Below are positions 16,287-24,580 of a stretch of 64,000 bases of DNA, one piece after another. The notes beneath the pieces are model-generated. The model worked only from the letters and a program-made list of their open reading frames with translations. It did no database searches and had not been told where the DNA came from. The stretch is from Mucilaginibacter psychrotolerans (GTDB lineage Bacteria; Bacteroidota; Bacteroidia; Sphingobacteriales; Sphingobacteriaceae): the NCBI RefSeq assembly GCF_004519315.1, contig NZ_SOZE01000024.1:1-64000 (forward strand), in the 5' to 3' direction. The position numbers and the translations under genes were made by a program. Numbering within the stretch: position 1 is the first letter of the stretch; every line of letters begins with the position of its first letter.

Positions 16287-19016
16287 ATGCATAAAACGCT
16301 ATCTTTTTTCATCTTCTTTATCCTGATAACTGTTACTTCCTTAGCGCAAAATAGAGCTAACGTAAAGGGTAGGGTAGTAGATTCGTTAAGCGCGAAACCT
16401 ATCGAATTTGCCACCGTTGCCGTCCTGGATAACCGCGATACAGCATCACACCTGTTATCATACACCATTACTGATAAAAACGGCGATTTTACCCTACACA
16501 ATATCCCGCAGGGCATCTCTGTAAAGGTGTTTATATCGTTTGTAGCTTATCAGCCATACCGGAAAATAGTAACGCTGAAAACCGCTGCGCTTGACCTGGG
16601 TATTATCAAATTGAATATAAAAGAACTTAATGAAGTGCTTGTAAAAGGCGAACGCCTGCCCATCGTCATCAAAAAAGACACCATTGAATTTAATGCCGAA
16701 GCCTTTAAGGTGCGCCCCAATGCCGTGGTGGAAGACCTGCTGAAAAAACTACCCGGGCTGGAGATTAGGGCCGATGGCGGCATTACCGTAATGGGTAAGA
16801 CTGTAAATAAAGTTTTGGTTGATGGGCATGAGTTTTTCTCGTCGGACATTCGCATGGCTACCAAAAATATCGATGCCGATATGATTGATAAGATACAGGT
16901 TTACGACGACAGGGATAACGACCCCGACCACCTGATACCCGATTCGAAAGTGGATAAGATCATCAACCTGAAATTTAAAAAGGCATTTAAAAAGAGCATA
17001 TTTGGTAAAACCTACGCCGGGGCGGGCACAAAAGGCTACTACCAGGCAGGCGGGCTGATTAATGCATTCAGGGATACGTTGCAGATTAGCCTATTAGGGT
17101 CCTCAAATAATCTCAACAATACCGGCTTCGATTTTAACGACCTTTATACTTCAGGCGGTTTAAACCGAGGAGGAGAAGCCATTTCGCGCTCGGGAATTGC
17201 TTTTGGCGGCGGCGGCGGCGGTAAGCAAACTACCACAAACCTGGGGATTAATATTAATACTGATTATGGAAAAAAACTAAAGGTAAACTTTGCCTATTTG
17301 TACAAAAAAGATGTTTATGAGTTTAATAGTGTTGCCAAAAAGCAGCAATATTTAAACGATACAACGGTGTTTACAAACTCGGCAACCAAGCGTAATAGCG
17401 ATAATACAGGTCACTCCCTTAGCAGTACAGTGGCCTGGAAACCAAATGATAAAACCAGCCTACGCTATACGCCCTATATCAATATCAGCGACAACATCGC
17501 AACAAATGCAAGCGAAAGTAACAGCTACAGCAATTTTATAAACCCCATCAATAATTCGGCAAATACCAACAGTACTAGCGGCAGCACTGTGCGATTCTCG
17601 CAGCAGTTTAACTATAACCGGCAGTTGAAAAAGAAGGGGGCGTCTTTTAACATCGACCATAATCTTAGCGTAAGTCCGCGCAATAGTATTAATTACGATA
17701 GTACCCGGCTGGCATCGTATGTGGCGGCGCTGCCATCATACGGCTACCGGCAGCTTGGCGATAACAGGTCACGCGGTACCGATGCAAGCTTAGCTGCAAG
17801 CATAAATTACCCGCTAAGTAAAAAAATCACGGCCGATGTTGCCGCGCAGGGAGGATACAGCCATAACCTTGACAAGGTTACTTTCAACAATTACAACCCG
17901 ATTAGCGGCCAATACGATAGCTATTTATTTGACAAGAGCAACGACCTACGGCGCGATAAATGGACCCAAGGTATTAACCCCGGCCTTAGCTTTACCTCAT
18001 CAAACAATATTAATTTGCGGGTGCATTTCAATACGCAATTTCAGCAGGTGAAAAACACATTTGGGCGGGGATCGGCGGCTTTAGATCGGCAATACGTATT
18101 TTTTATGCCGTCGTTTAATTTCAACATAAAAAACTTCTCGGTCGATTATTCGCGCTACACTTACCTGCCCAATATTGGCGATATGGTGCCTTATACCGTT
18201 GTGTTTAGTCCCTCGTACTCGGTTACTGGTAACCCGGGGCTTAAGCCTACCACAAACAACAGCTTCAACATACATTATGCAAAGTTCAATTTTCAAAACC
18301 GCACCAGCTATAATGTAAGGGCCTCTGCAACATTTTACCAGAACAGCGTTTTTAGGCAACGCACGCAGGATGCACAATTAGTAGAAACCAGTACGCCGAT
18401 AAACCGCAATGGCAGGTACAATATTAACATGTGGAGCAATGTAAACAAGCGGTTCATCAATAAAGATGATGTAGAATTAGACGCCGCTACTAATTTTAAT
18501 CTCACGAAAAATCACGATTTTTTTGTGCTGAACCGGGTGAATGGTTATCAGGACTCGTACCAGTTTAGTGTTAGCGAACACATTACTTTTAATTATAAAG
18601 ACAAGTTTGAGATAGACCCGCAGTACACCTTAAATCAAACCTATACAACCTATAGCGGCGTAGATTACAGCAACCAAAAGTTTATTACGCACAGCTTGGA
18701 TACGCATTTTTTGGTTTATCTGCCGGCTAAAATGAATATCAATAGTAATTATAACTATAGCTACAACCCGCAGGTGCCGCACGGTTTTCAAAAAAGCAGC
18801 AATTTACTCAACATCAGCATAGCCCGCCAGTTTTTGAAAAAGGATAAGGGCGAGATAAAGCTATCCTGTTACGACCTGCTGAATCAGAATATCGATACTT
18901 ATCGTTCTGTGGTACAAAACACCGTTACCGATACCCAGTCGCAAATCATCAGGCGGTATTTTCTGTTGACGCTGCAATATAAATTTACAAAATCCACGGG
19001 TAAGGGGAAGTTGTAA
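16287..19016 (+). CDS. TonB-dependent receptor-like outer-membrane barrel protein with carboxypeptidase-regulatory-like domain
   Basis: 909 residues from ATG 16287. The open frame extends to TTG 16266, but the signal peptide fits Met-His-Lys at 16287. Order: signal peptide (1-20, cleavage at Leu-Ala-Gln); a carboxypeptidase-regulatory-like beta domain ('NVKGRVVDSLSAKPIEFATV'); a plug-like domain ('VVEDLLKKLPGLEIRADGGI', 'VNKVLVDGHEFF'); then a large barrel with many Tyr/Asn-rich strands. No SusD partner is adjacent, so this is the single-gene outer-membrane beta-barrel class rather than a SusCD pair. A GGC tandem tract near 17206-17222 encodes six consecutive Gly. Substrate unknown. Confidence 0.88.
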   Translation: MHKTLSFFIFFILITVTSLAQNRANVKGRVVDSLSAKPIEFATVAVLDNRDTASHLLSYTITDKNGDFTLHNIPQGISVKVFISFVAYQPYRKIVTLKTAALDLGIIKLNIKELNEVLVKGERLPIVIKKDTIEFNAEAFKVRPNAVVEDLLKKLPGLEIRADGGITVMGKTVNKVLVDGHEFFSSDIRMATKNIDADMIDKIQVYDDRDNDPDHLIPDSKVDKIINLKFKKAFKKSIFGKTYAGAGTKGYYQAGGLINAFRDTLQISLLGSSNNLNNTGFDFNDLYTSGGLNRGGEAISRSGIAFGGGGGGKQTTTNLGININTDYGKKLKVNFAYLYKKDVYEFNSVAKKQQYLNDTTVFTNSATKRNSDNTGHSLSSTVAWKPNDKTSLRYTPYINISDNIATNASESNSYSNFINPINNSANTNSTSGSTVRFSQQFNYNRQLKKKGASFNIDHNLSVSPRNSINYDSTRLASYVAALPSYGYRQLGDNRSRGTDASLAASINYPLSKKITADVAAQGGYSHNLDKVTFNNYNPISGQYDSYLFDKSNDLRRDKWTQGINPGLSFTSSNNINLRVHFNTQFQQVKNTFGRGSAALDRQYVFFMPSFNFNIKNFSVDYSRYTYLPNIGDMVPYTVVFSPSYSVTGNPGLKPTTNNSFNIHYAKFNFQNRTSYNVRASATFYQNSVFRQRTQDAQLVETSTPINRNGRYNINMWSNVNKRFINKDDVELDAATNFNLTKNHDFFVLNRVNGYQDSYQFSVSEHITFNYKDKFEIDPQYTLNQTYTTYSGVDYSNQKFITHSLDTHFLVYLPAKMNINSNYNYSYNPQVPHGFQKSSNLLNISIARQFLKKDKGEIKLSCYDLLNQNIDTYRSVVQNTVTDTQSQIIRRYFLLTLQYKFTKSTGKGKL

Positions 19017-19018
19017 GG

Positions 19019-19168
19019 TTTGAATGTTGAAATGTTTAGAAGTTGGAAATTAAGTTGGTTCCAACCTTTCTATTCGAACGCATGGCCAACCTTCAAACCT
19101 TACAACTTTTCAACCTTTTAACTCATGCAACCTTCTAACTTTACAACATTTCAACCTTTCAACAATAA
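19019..19168. repeat. Low-complexity self-complementary words upstream of engB
   Basis: The left half carries GTTTGAATGTTGAAATGTTT and AAGTTGG words; the right half carries the complementary CAACCTTCAAACC, ACAACTTTTCAACC and CAACATTTCAACC. The same word class lies between sucA and sucB. Confidence 0.65.
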
Positions 19169-19173
19169 TACCC

Positions 19174-19181
19174 TACCTTTG
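19174..19181 (+). promoter_or_regulatory. -7 promoter box directly before engB
   Basis: TACCTTTG matches TAnnTTTG and ends only four bases before the engB ATG at 19186. Transcription would start almost at the initiation codon, implying a leaderless or nearly leaderless mRNA. Confidence 0.45.
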
Positions 19182-19185
19182 CGGC

Positions 19186-19818
19186 ATGATTATCAAATCG
19201 GCCGATTTTATTTGCAGCAACACCCAGATATCGCGGTTGCCCATACCTATTAAGCCCGAATTCGCGTTTATAGGGCGATCAAACGTAGGCAAGTCGTCGC
19301 TTATCAACATGTTGGTGCAAAAGAAAGGGCTTGCCAAAACCTCACAAACGCCGGGCAAAACCCAACTCATCAACCATTTCATGGTGAATGAACTGTGGTA
19401 CATTGTAGATTTGCCGGGCTACGGCTACGCCAGGATATCGAAAAGCAAAAAGGAAGACTGGAACAAATTTATCCGTAGCTACCTGGATAAGCGTGAAAGC
19501 CTGCAGTGCGTAATGGTGCTGATAGATAGCCGTTTGGAACCCCAGAAGATAGACCTGGAGTTTTGCAACTGGCTGGGCGAAAAGGGTTTGCCCTTTGTAT
19601 TGGTGTTTACCAAGGCCGATAAGCAAAGCAACGTAAAGACCGACCAAAACGTGGCGAAGTTCCGCAAAGCGATATTGACCACCTTTGAAGAGGCACCGCA
19701 GCATTTCGTCACCTCGTCTGAAACGCTCAGTGGGCGGGATGAGTTGCTGGAATTTATAGATGGTATAAACCGCAGCTTTACGCCTCCGCCTTTTGATGAA
19801 GAATACTATAAAAGCTAA
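19186..19818 (+). CDS. engB: Ribosome biogenesis GTP-binding protein EngB/YihA/YsxC
   Basis: 210 residues, the usual length. An essential GTPase assisting assembly of the large ribosomal subunit. G1 loop 'GRSNVGKSS' (30-38), G2 'TSQTPGKTQ', G3 'DLPGYGYA', G4 'TKAD' in 'LVFTKADKQS' and a G5-like 'VTSSE' are all present. The start is supported by the -7 box just upstream. The next gene on the same strand is a prenyltransferase, separated by a hairpin-like repeat. Confidence 0.96.
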   Translation: MIIKSADFICSNTQISRLPIPIKPEFAFIGRSNVGKSSLINMLVQKKGLAKTSQTPGKTQLINHFMVNELWYIVDLPGYGYARISKSKKEDWNKFIRSYLDKRESLQCVMVLIDSRLEPQKIDLEFCNWLGEKGLPFVLVFTKADKQSNVKTDQNVAKFRKAILTTFEEAPQHFVTSSETLSGRDELLEFIDGINRSFTPPPFDEEYYKS

Positions 19819-19914
19819 AGGATATATTGAACACCGAACGTAGCATAATAAATATTGATGGAAAAAACTCCATCATTCATTATTCGGCATTCGATATTCG
19901 AAATTCAAACTAAA

Positions 19915-20769
19915 ATGAAAAAGTACCTTTCTCTCGTAACTTTTACGCACACCATATTTGCCATGCCCTTTGCCTTTATCGGCTTCTTTTTGGCGGTAAC
20001 CACTACCGACCATCAATTCGAGTGGCAAAAACTGGTGATGATGCTGTTGTGTATGGTATTTGCCCGTAACTCGGCCATGGCATTCAACCGTTACCTGGAT
20101 AGGAACATCGATGCAAAAAACCCCCGTACCAAACAGCGCGATATCCCCGCCGGGCGAATAAGCCCTGCAGCCGCCTTAACTTTTACGTTAAGCAACTGTG
20201 CGCTGTTTATGCTCACCACCTGGTTTATCAACCCGCTTTGCTTTTACCTTTCGCCAATTGCCTTATTGGTGGTATTGGGCTACAGTGCTACCAAGCGTTT
20301 CACAGCGCTTTGTCATATGGTATTGGGCCTGGGCCTCTCTTTGGCGCCTATAGGCGCTTATCTGGTAGTAACCGGGGCTTTTGCGCTAACGCCTGTGTTC
20401 TTCTCCTTATCGGTATTGTTTTGGGTTAGCGGCTTTGATATTATCTACGCAATGCAGGATGAAGACTTCGACCGCAACGAGAACCTGCACTCTATCCCTG
20501 CCTGGCTGGGCAAGGTAAATGCATTAAGGCTATCAACGGTACTGCATGTATTTTCGGCGGCGTTTATTGTGATGCCTGTATTCGATACGAATGTGGGTTT
20601 CCTTTATTATATCGGTATCGCGTTTTTCTGCGCCATGCTTATCTATCAGCACCTGCTGGTAAAACCCAACGACCTTAGCCGCGTAAACATCGCCTTCATG
20701 ACCACCAACGGCATCGCCAGTGTGGTGTTTGCGGCCTTCTTTTTGCTGGATAGGGTATGGATGCGCTAA
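19915..20769 (+). CDS. UbiA-family prenyltransferase (4-hydroxybenzoate polyprenyltransferase-like / MqnP-like)
   Basis: 284 residues from ATG 19915. The frame is open from 19855, but the extra 20 residues are encoded by an intergenic repeat of ATTCGATATTCG words, so the later ATG is preferred. About eight membrane helices. The two Asp-rich motifs of aromatic prenyltransferases are visible: 'NRYLDRNIDAKNPRTKQRDI' (N-x3-D-x3-D) and 'DIIYAMQDEDFDRNENLHSI'. The enzyme attaches a polyprenyl chain to an aromatic acid in quinone synthesis. This subgroup includes the putative UbiA homologues of menaquinone-makers (MqnP of the futalosine route). The exact substrate cannot be decided here. It overlaps the Crp/Fnr gene by 13 bases. 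Confidence 0.88.
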   Translation: MKKYLSLVTFTHTIFAMPFAFIGFFLAVTTTDHQFEWQKLVMMLLCMVFARNSAMAFNRYLDRNIDAKNPRTKQRDIPAGRISPAAALTFTLSNCALFMLTTWFINPLCFYLSPIALLVVLGYSATKRFTALCHMVLGLGLSLAPIGAYLVVTGAFALTPVFFSLSVLFWVSGFDIIYAMQDEDFDRNENLHSIPAWLGKVNALRLSTVLHVFSAAFIVMPVFDTNVGFLYYIGIAFFCAMLIYQHLLVKPNDLSRVNIAFMTTNGIASVVFAAFFLLDRVWMR

Positions 20770-21368
20770 CATCGGCACAACTCGCAGCCTTGCGCAAAGG
20801 CATGGAGCCTTACGTGGTATTCAACGAGGCCGAATGGATCGTATTTATCCAGCACATCAGCCTACATAATTTTAAAAAGAAGCAGCTTTTTGCCGAGGCC
20901 GGTAAAGTGTGCAGCCATTTTGGTTTTGTGCTGAAGGGTTCGGTACGGTATTACCATATAAAGGATGGTACCGATATTACCGGCTATTTCAGTTTCGAGA
21001 ACGAGTATGTAAGCAGCTACACTAGCTTCCTTACGGGCGAGCCGGCCATAAACTACATCGAGGCTTTAGAACCAACCCAGATCATCGTCATCAGCAAAAA
21101 AAATATGGACGCGATGCTGGCCAACCCCATGCTTGCCTACAAAATGGAGCGCTTCGGTCGCCTGCTGGCCGAGCATTACCTCATTTGTTACGAGGACCGA
21201 ATGTCGTCCTTTATTACCCAAACGCCCGAAGAGCGATATCTTAAACTGCTGCAAACAGGCCGCGATATCTTACGCCGTATGCCACAGCATTATGTAGCCA
21301 ATTTTTTGGGGATAACACCTGTATCGCTCTCCAGGATACGGAAACGGATCTTGGTGGAGCATAAATAA
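20757..21368 (+). CDS. Crp/Fnr-family transcriptional regulator
   Basis: 203 residues. The N-terminal cyclic-nucleotide-binding-like jelly roll (about 25-130) contains 'FKKKQLFAEAGKVCSHFGFV' and 'GSVRYYHIKDGTD'. The C-terminal part carries a helix-turn-helix ('ANFLGITPVSLSRIRKRI', about 180-197). There is no Fnr-type N-terminal cysteine cluster, so oxygen sensing by Fe-S is unlikely, and the effector is unknown. Start ATG 20757 overlaps the upstream prenyltransferase gene. It is followed by an NAD-dependent epimerase gene with its own promoter, which it might control. Confidence 0.9.
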   Translation: MDALTSAQLAALRKGMEPYVVFNEAEWIVFIQHISLHNFKKKQLFAEAGKVCSHFGFVLKGSVRYYHIKDGTDITGYFSFENEYVSSYTSFLTGEPAINYIEALEPTQIIVISKKNMDAMLANPMLAYKMERFGRLLAEHYLICYEDRMSSFITQTPEERYLKLLQTGRDILRRMPQHYVANFLGITPVSLSRIRKRILVEHK

Positions 21369-21461
21369 ACGCTATAGTTCTGCCCATCGCTTAGTTTTTC
21401 AACCCTTCTAACTTTTTTAACCTTTCTAACTCTTTTAACTTTTCTTATCTTAAGTTAACGT

Positions 21462-21489
21462 TTTGACTTTCAAGCCTGGCATACTTTTG
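21462..21489 (+). promoter_or_regulatory. Candidate promoter of the epimerase gene
   Basis: TTTG at 21462-21465 and TACTTTTG at 21482-21489, 16 bases apart, resemble the Bacteroidota -33/-7 pair. Transcription would start near 21495, about 20 bases before ATG 21514. It lies after a tract of TTCTAACTTTTTTAACC words. Confidence 0.45.
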
Positions 21490-21513
21490 TATCATACTTA
21501 AAAACAAAAAGAT

Positions 21514-22440
21514 ATGCATACTATATTAGGAGCAGGCGGCACGGTAGCCAACGCGCTAACCCGCCAGTTAGAAAACAACAACAATACCATCCGCCTGGTA
21601 AGCCGGCGCGAAGTACAAACAGGCAAAAACACCACCTGGAAAAAAGCCGACCTTTTTAATCTGGACGAATTGCGCGAGGCGACTAAAGGCTCAACGATAA
21701 TTTATCTGTGCGCAGGCATTGTTTATGATGCCGAAATATGGAAGGTGCAGTGGCCCATTATTATCAAAAACGTTATTGCCGTTGCCAAAGAGAACAAAGC
21801 AAGGCTGATATTCTTCGATAACGTTTACATGTATGGCCTGGTGGATGGCGCTATGAAAGAAACCACCCCTTACAACCCCGTCAGCGAAAAAGGCGAGGTA
21901 CGCGTAGCTGTTGCCAACGCCATTATGGACGAAGTAAAAGCCGGTACCTTGCAGGCCAGTATTGCCCGCGCACCCGATTTTTACGGTACCCATAACTCAA
22001 ACAGCTTTTTTGATATGATGGTGCTTGCCAAATACGCCAAAAAGGAAATGGCTCAATGGATAGGCGATGCCAACAAAAAGCACTGCTTTATTTATATAGA
22101 AGATGCAGGCAAAGCGATGTACCTGCTTGGCCAAAACCCCGATAGCGATAACAAGATTTGGCATTTGCCAACAGCCCCCGCGCTTACCGGCAAGGAGTTT
22201 ATAAAAATGACAGCCGATATTTACAACACTAAACCCAGCTATTTCAGCCTCAAAAAATGGATGCTTTGGGTGATAGGTAAATTTATGAAATTTGTTGCCG
22301 GAGCAGTGGAAATGTACTATCAATACGACCATGATTACGAGTTCGATTCCAGCAAATTCGAGCAGCGTTTTAACTTTAAGCCAACGCCGTATGCAGAGGG
22401 GATTAAAAAAATGTCGGAGACGTTGTACAAGGCGGTATAG
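21514..22440 (+). CDS. NAD-dependent epimerase/dehydratase family protein (extended SDR)
   Basis: 308 residues. The N-terminal Rossmann nucleotide-binding loop is 'LGAGGTVANAL' (5-15). The mid-region 'IFFDNVYMYG' contains the Tyr of an SDR-type active site, though the usual Y-x-x-x-K is not intact (Tyr-Met-Tyr-Gly follows the Asp-Asn). An atypical, NmrA-like or dehydratase-like role is therefore possible. The C-terminal part has a substrate-domain pattern ('KEFIKMTADIYNTKPSYFSL'). It follows the Crp/Fnr gene and probably has its own promoter. Substrate unknown. Confidence 0.85.
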   Translation: MHTILGAGGTVANALTRQLENNNNTIRLVSRREVQTGKNTTWKKADLFNLDELREATKGSTIIYLCAGIVYDAEIWKVQWPIIIKNVIAVAKENKARLIFFDNVYMYGLVDGAMKETTPYNPVSEKGEVRVAVANAIMDEVKAGTLQASIARAPDFYGTHNSNSFFDMMVLAKYAKKEMAQWIGDANKKHCFIYIEDAGKAMYLLGQNPDSDNKIWHLPTAPALTGKEFIKMTADIYNTKPSYFSLKKWMLWVIGKFMKFVAGAVEMYYQYDHDYEFDSSKFEQRFNFKPTPYAEGIKKMSETLYKAV

Positions 22441-22554
22441 CGCTTTTCTTGGCCCGATTTTTTCATTAGTTTAGCCATACTAAACTTTTGGCCCTTTTAA
22501 AGGCCTTAATGCTATGTTGGATACGTTATTGCTAAACTTTAAAGGGCACAATAA

Positions 22555-23418
22555 ATGAGCCTCTACGTGCTTTCACTGGTGCTTTCTGCGGCTGTAATAC
22601 ACGCTTTCTGGAATTTGCTTTCCAAAAAAGCTAATGGCAAAGCGCCGTTTATCTGGCTTATTTATATTGCCAGCGTGGTTTTTTACCTGCCTATGCTGTT
22701 ATACATGTATATACAGGGCGACATTGTTTTGTCGGCGCCGGTGCTTTGGTTATCACTAAGCAGTGCATTACTGCATGTAGGCTATTTTTTGGTATTGCAG
22801 AAGGGGTACCGCAGTGCCGACCTTTCGGTAGTGTACCCGCTAGCCCGCGGTATGGGGCCGCTTTTTTCATCGGCTGCCGCCATCCTGTTCCTGCATGAGG
22901 CATTCAAGTTGAAGACGACGTTAGGCTTGTTCCTCATCCTCATCGGCGTGGTCGTCATCACAGGCCTCAGCTTTAAAAAAGCCAACAATACCGGGATAAT
23001 GACCGGCGTTTTCTGGGGCGTGCTTACCGGTTTGTTCATTGCGCTGTACACCTTTAACGATGCTATTGCTATAAAAAACTACGCCATATCGCCTCTTACG
23101 ATCACCTTCGTTGCCAATGTATTCAATACGGTTTTGCTGTTGCCCCTGGTTGTCGGGCAAAAGAGCGAGATAAAGAGAGAGGTAGCACAGCACAAATGGT
23201 TGATTGTAGGGGTGGGATTGCTTAGTCCGCTTGCTTACATTTTAGTGCTACAGGCCCTCAAGTTTGCGCCGCTTACGGTTGTTGCCCCGGCGCGCGAAAC
23301 CAGCATTTTGCTGGGCGTATTCATGGGCTCGCGCGTGCTTAACGAAGACGACGGTCGACGGAGGCTTATAGCCAGTGCGCTGATATTGGGCGGAATAATT
23401 GCATTGAGTTTGAATTAA
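22555..23418 (+). CDS. EamA/DMT-family transporter
   Basis: 287 residues with about ten membrane helices in two repeats of five, the drug/metabolite transporter layout. The first EamA repeat ends near 'ILFLHEAFKLKTTLGLFLIL' and the second near 'TSILLGVFMGSRVLNEDDGR', both carrying the typical loop-then-helix pattern with an acidic residue. Likely an inner-membrane exporter of small metabolites; the substrate is not predictable. The 114 bases upstream include an imperfect AGTTTAG...CTAAACT inverted repeat. Confidence 0.9.
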   Translation: MSLYVLSLVLSAAVIHAFWNLLSKKANGKAPFIWLIYIASVVFYLPMLLYMYIQGDIVLSAPVLWLSLSSALLHVGYFLVLQKGYRSADLSVVYPLARGMGPLFSSAAAILFLHEAFKLKTTLGLFLILIGVVVITGLSFKKANNTGIMTGVFWGVLTGLFIALYTFNDAIAIKNYAISPLTITFVANVFNTVLLLPLVVGQKSEIKREVAQHKWLIVGVGLLSPLAYILVLQALKFAPLTVVAPARETSILLGVFMGSRVLNEDDGRRRLIASALILGGIIALSLN

Positions 23419-23444
23419 AATTGTACTTCTAATCGATTTCCAAA

Positions 23445-23488
23445 TTTTAAATCATCTGCACATCAGCACATTTGTAATCAGCACATCT
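23445..23488. repeat. Left copy of a 44-bp direct repeat flanking the RES-Xre module
   Basis: Matches 24528-24571 at 41 of 44 positions. It is composed of ATCTGCACATC / TTTGTAATC words, reaches the last bases of the RES gene and lies just after the EamA gene. Confidence 0.75.
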
Positions 23489-23939
23489 ACATGAGCCTAT
23501 CATCCCAAAAGTAATCTTTGGTACGTACCAGGGATACCTTCGATTTGAAGTCGGGGTGCTGGGTGTTGATGATGTAATTGTATTCTTTTGGCATAACTGC
23601 CGAGGGTACCTTCAATACCAGCGACCGCTTGCTCACATACCAATCGCTTCCCAAAGCCTGCAAATCGGGATAGGCCATCATGCTTCGCCACGCTTTCGGC
23701 AGGTCTTTTTGCAGGATATATGTGAACAGGTTTTCCTCGTCGGCAATAGAAATTACCATTACCTTATATTTAGAAGCAGGCGAAATGGCGTTTTTATGGA
23801 CAATGAGTTCCAGCGACGAAAGTGAGCGTGAACCGCCTGTGTATATGGTAAACTGGTCGTCGAGGTTCCAGCGATTGGCCCGACCGGAAGCCGTCAGTTT
23901 TTTGGAGAACGATTCATGGGAAATCCTGAACACCTCCAT
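23487..23939 (-). CDS. RES-domain toxin
   Basis: 150 residues from the ATG ending at 23939. A longer frame exists but runs back into the antitoxin gene. RES toxins deplete cellular NAD+. The domain signature is visible: R5 in 'MEVFRIS', 'TASGRANRWN' (17-25), and 'YTGGSRSLSSLELIVH' with E44. A C-terminal stretch ('YPDLQALGSDWYVSKRSLVL', 'VPSAVMPKEYNYIINTQHPD') is typical of the family. The gene starts two bases after the stop of the Xre/ParS antitoxin gene, giving the standard antitoxin-toxin order and a coupled operon. Confidence 0.92.
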   Translation of the reverse strand: MEVFRISHESFSKKLTASGRANRWNLDDQFTIYTGGSRSLSSLELIVHKNAISPASKYKVMVISIADEENLFTYILQKDLPKAWRSMMAYPDLQALGSDWYVSKRSLVLKVPSAVMPKEYNYIINTQHPDFKSKVSLVRTKDYFWDDRLM

Positions 23940-23941
23940 AC

Positions 23942-24364
23942 TTAAGCATTGTCGCCGTAAGCCAAAGCAGTCAGGCGGTCGTCGATAAACTTGATACCGC
24001 TGTTGGTATCCATAAAATCTATGGGTGCCTTTTTGTCGAAAAAAAAGTTTTCTTTTTGTAGCCACTCCAAAAAGTTCTCGCTGCTACCAAAAACCTCGAT
24101 ACCATGTTTTATCAGCGAAAGGGCCATTATGGCGTGCTCTTTTATCCGGGCTTTGATAATGCTGTGTGGTTTTTTGTATAAACGGTAAGTTTTAACGCTG
24201 ATATCCAGCCAGTCGGATATTTTCTCATCATTAAAAGCGGTTATATTTTTGATGGCCTGCAAATGCTGGGGCCCAACATTCCCGGTTTTAATCAATCCCA
24301 ATGTTTTACTGGCATCTACTCGTGAAGGGATTGTTTTCAAAATATTAGCATCTACAGTTGTCAT
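23942..24364 (-). CDS. Xre/MbcA/ParS-family antitoxin
   Basis: 140 residues. An N-terminal Xre-like DNA-binding part ('NITAFNDEKISDWLDISVKT') is followed by the toxin-binding ParS/MbcA domain (DUF2384): 'ALSLIKHGIEVFGSSENFLE' and 'NSGIKFIDDRLTALAYGD'. It neutralises the RES toxin encoded next and probably autorepresses the operon. The pair sits between two near-identical 44-bp repeats. Confidence 0.92.
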   Translation of the reverse strand: MTTVDANILKTIPSRVDASKTLGLIKTGNVGPQHLQAIKNITAFNDEKISDWLDISVKTYRLYKKPHSIIKARIKEHAIMALSLIKHGIEVFGSSENFLEWLQKENFFFDKKAPIDFMDTNSGIKFIDDRLTALAYGDNA

Positions 24365-24472
24365 AGTACAAGTTTAGGTAAAAGTTCCTCAATTAACAAG
24401 GACTTTCTTCCTTTAATAGAAGCTACTTAACGCAGAAAAGTTTCGTTTGATATTTTAACACTTAAGTTACTA

Positions 24473-24571
24473 ATCTGCATCTCTGCACATTTGCATATCT
24501 GCGCATCTAATCCGTAATTTGCACATCTTTTAAATCATCTGCACATCTGCATATTTGTAATCTGCACATCT
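24473..24571. repeat. CTGCACAT word tract with the right copy of the 44-bp direct repeat
   Basis: A tract of ATCTGCATCTCTGCACATTTGCATATCTGCG-like words. Positions 24528-24571 repeat 23445-23488 with three mismatches. It ends ten bases before the M3 peptidase start. Confidence 0.75.
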
Positions 24572-24580
24572 GAAAACATC

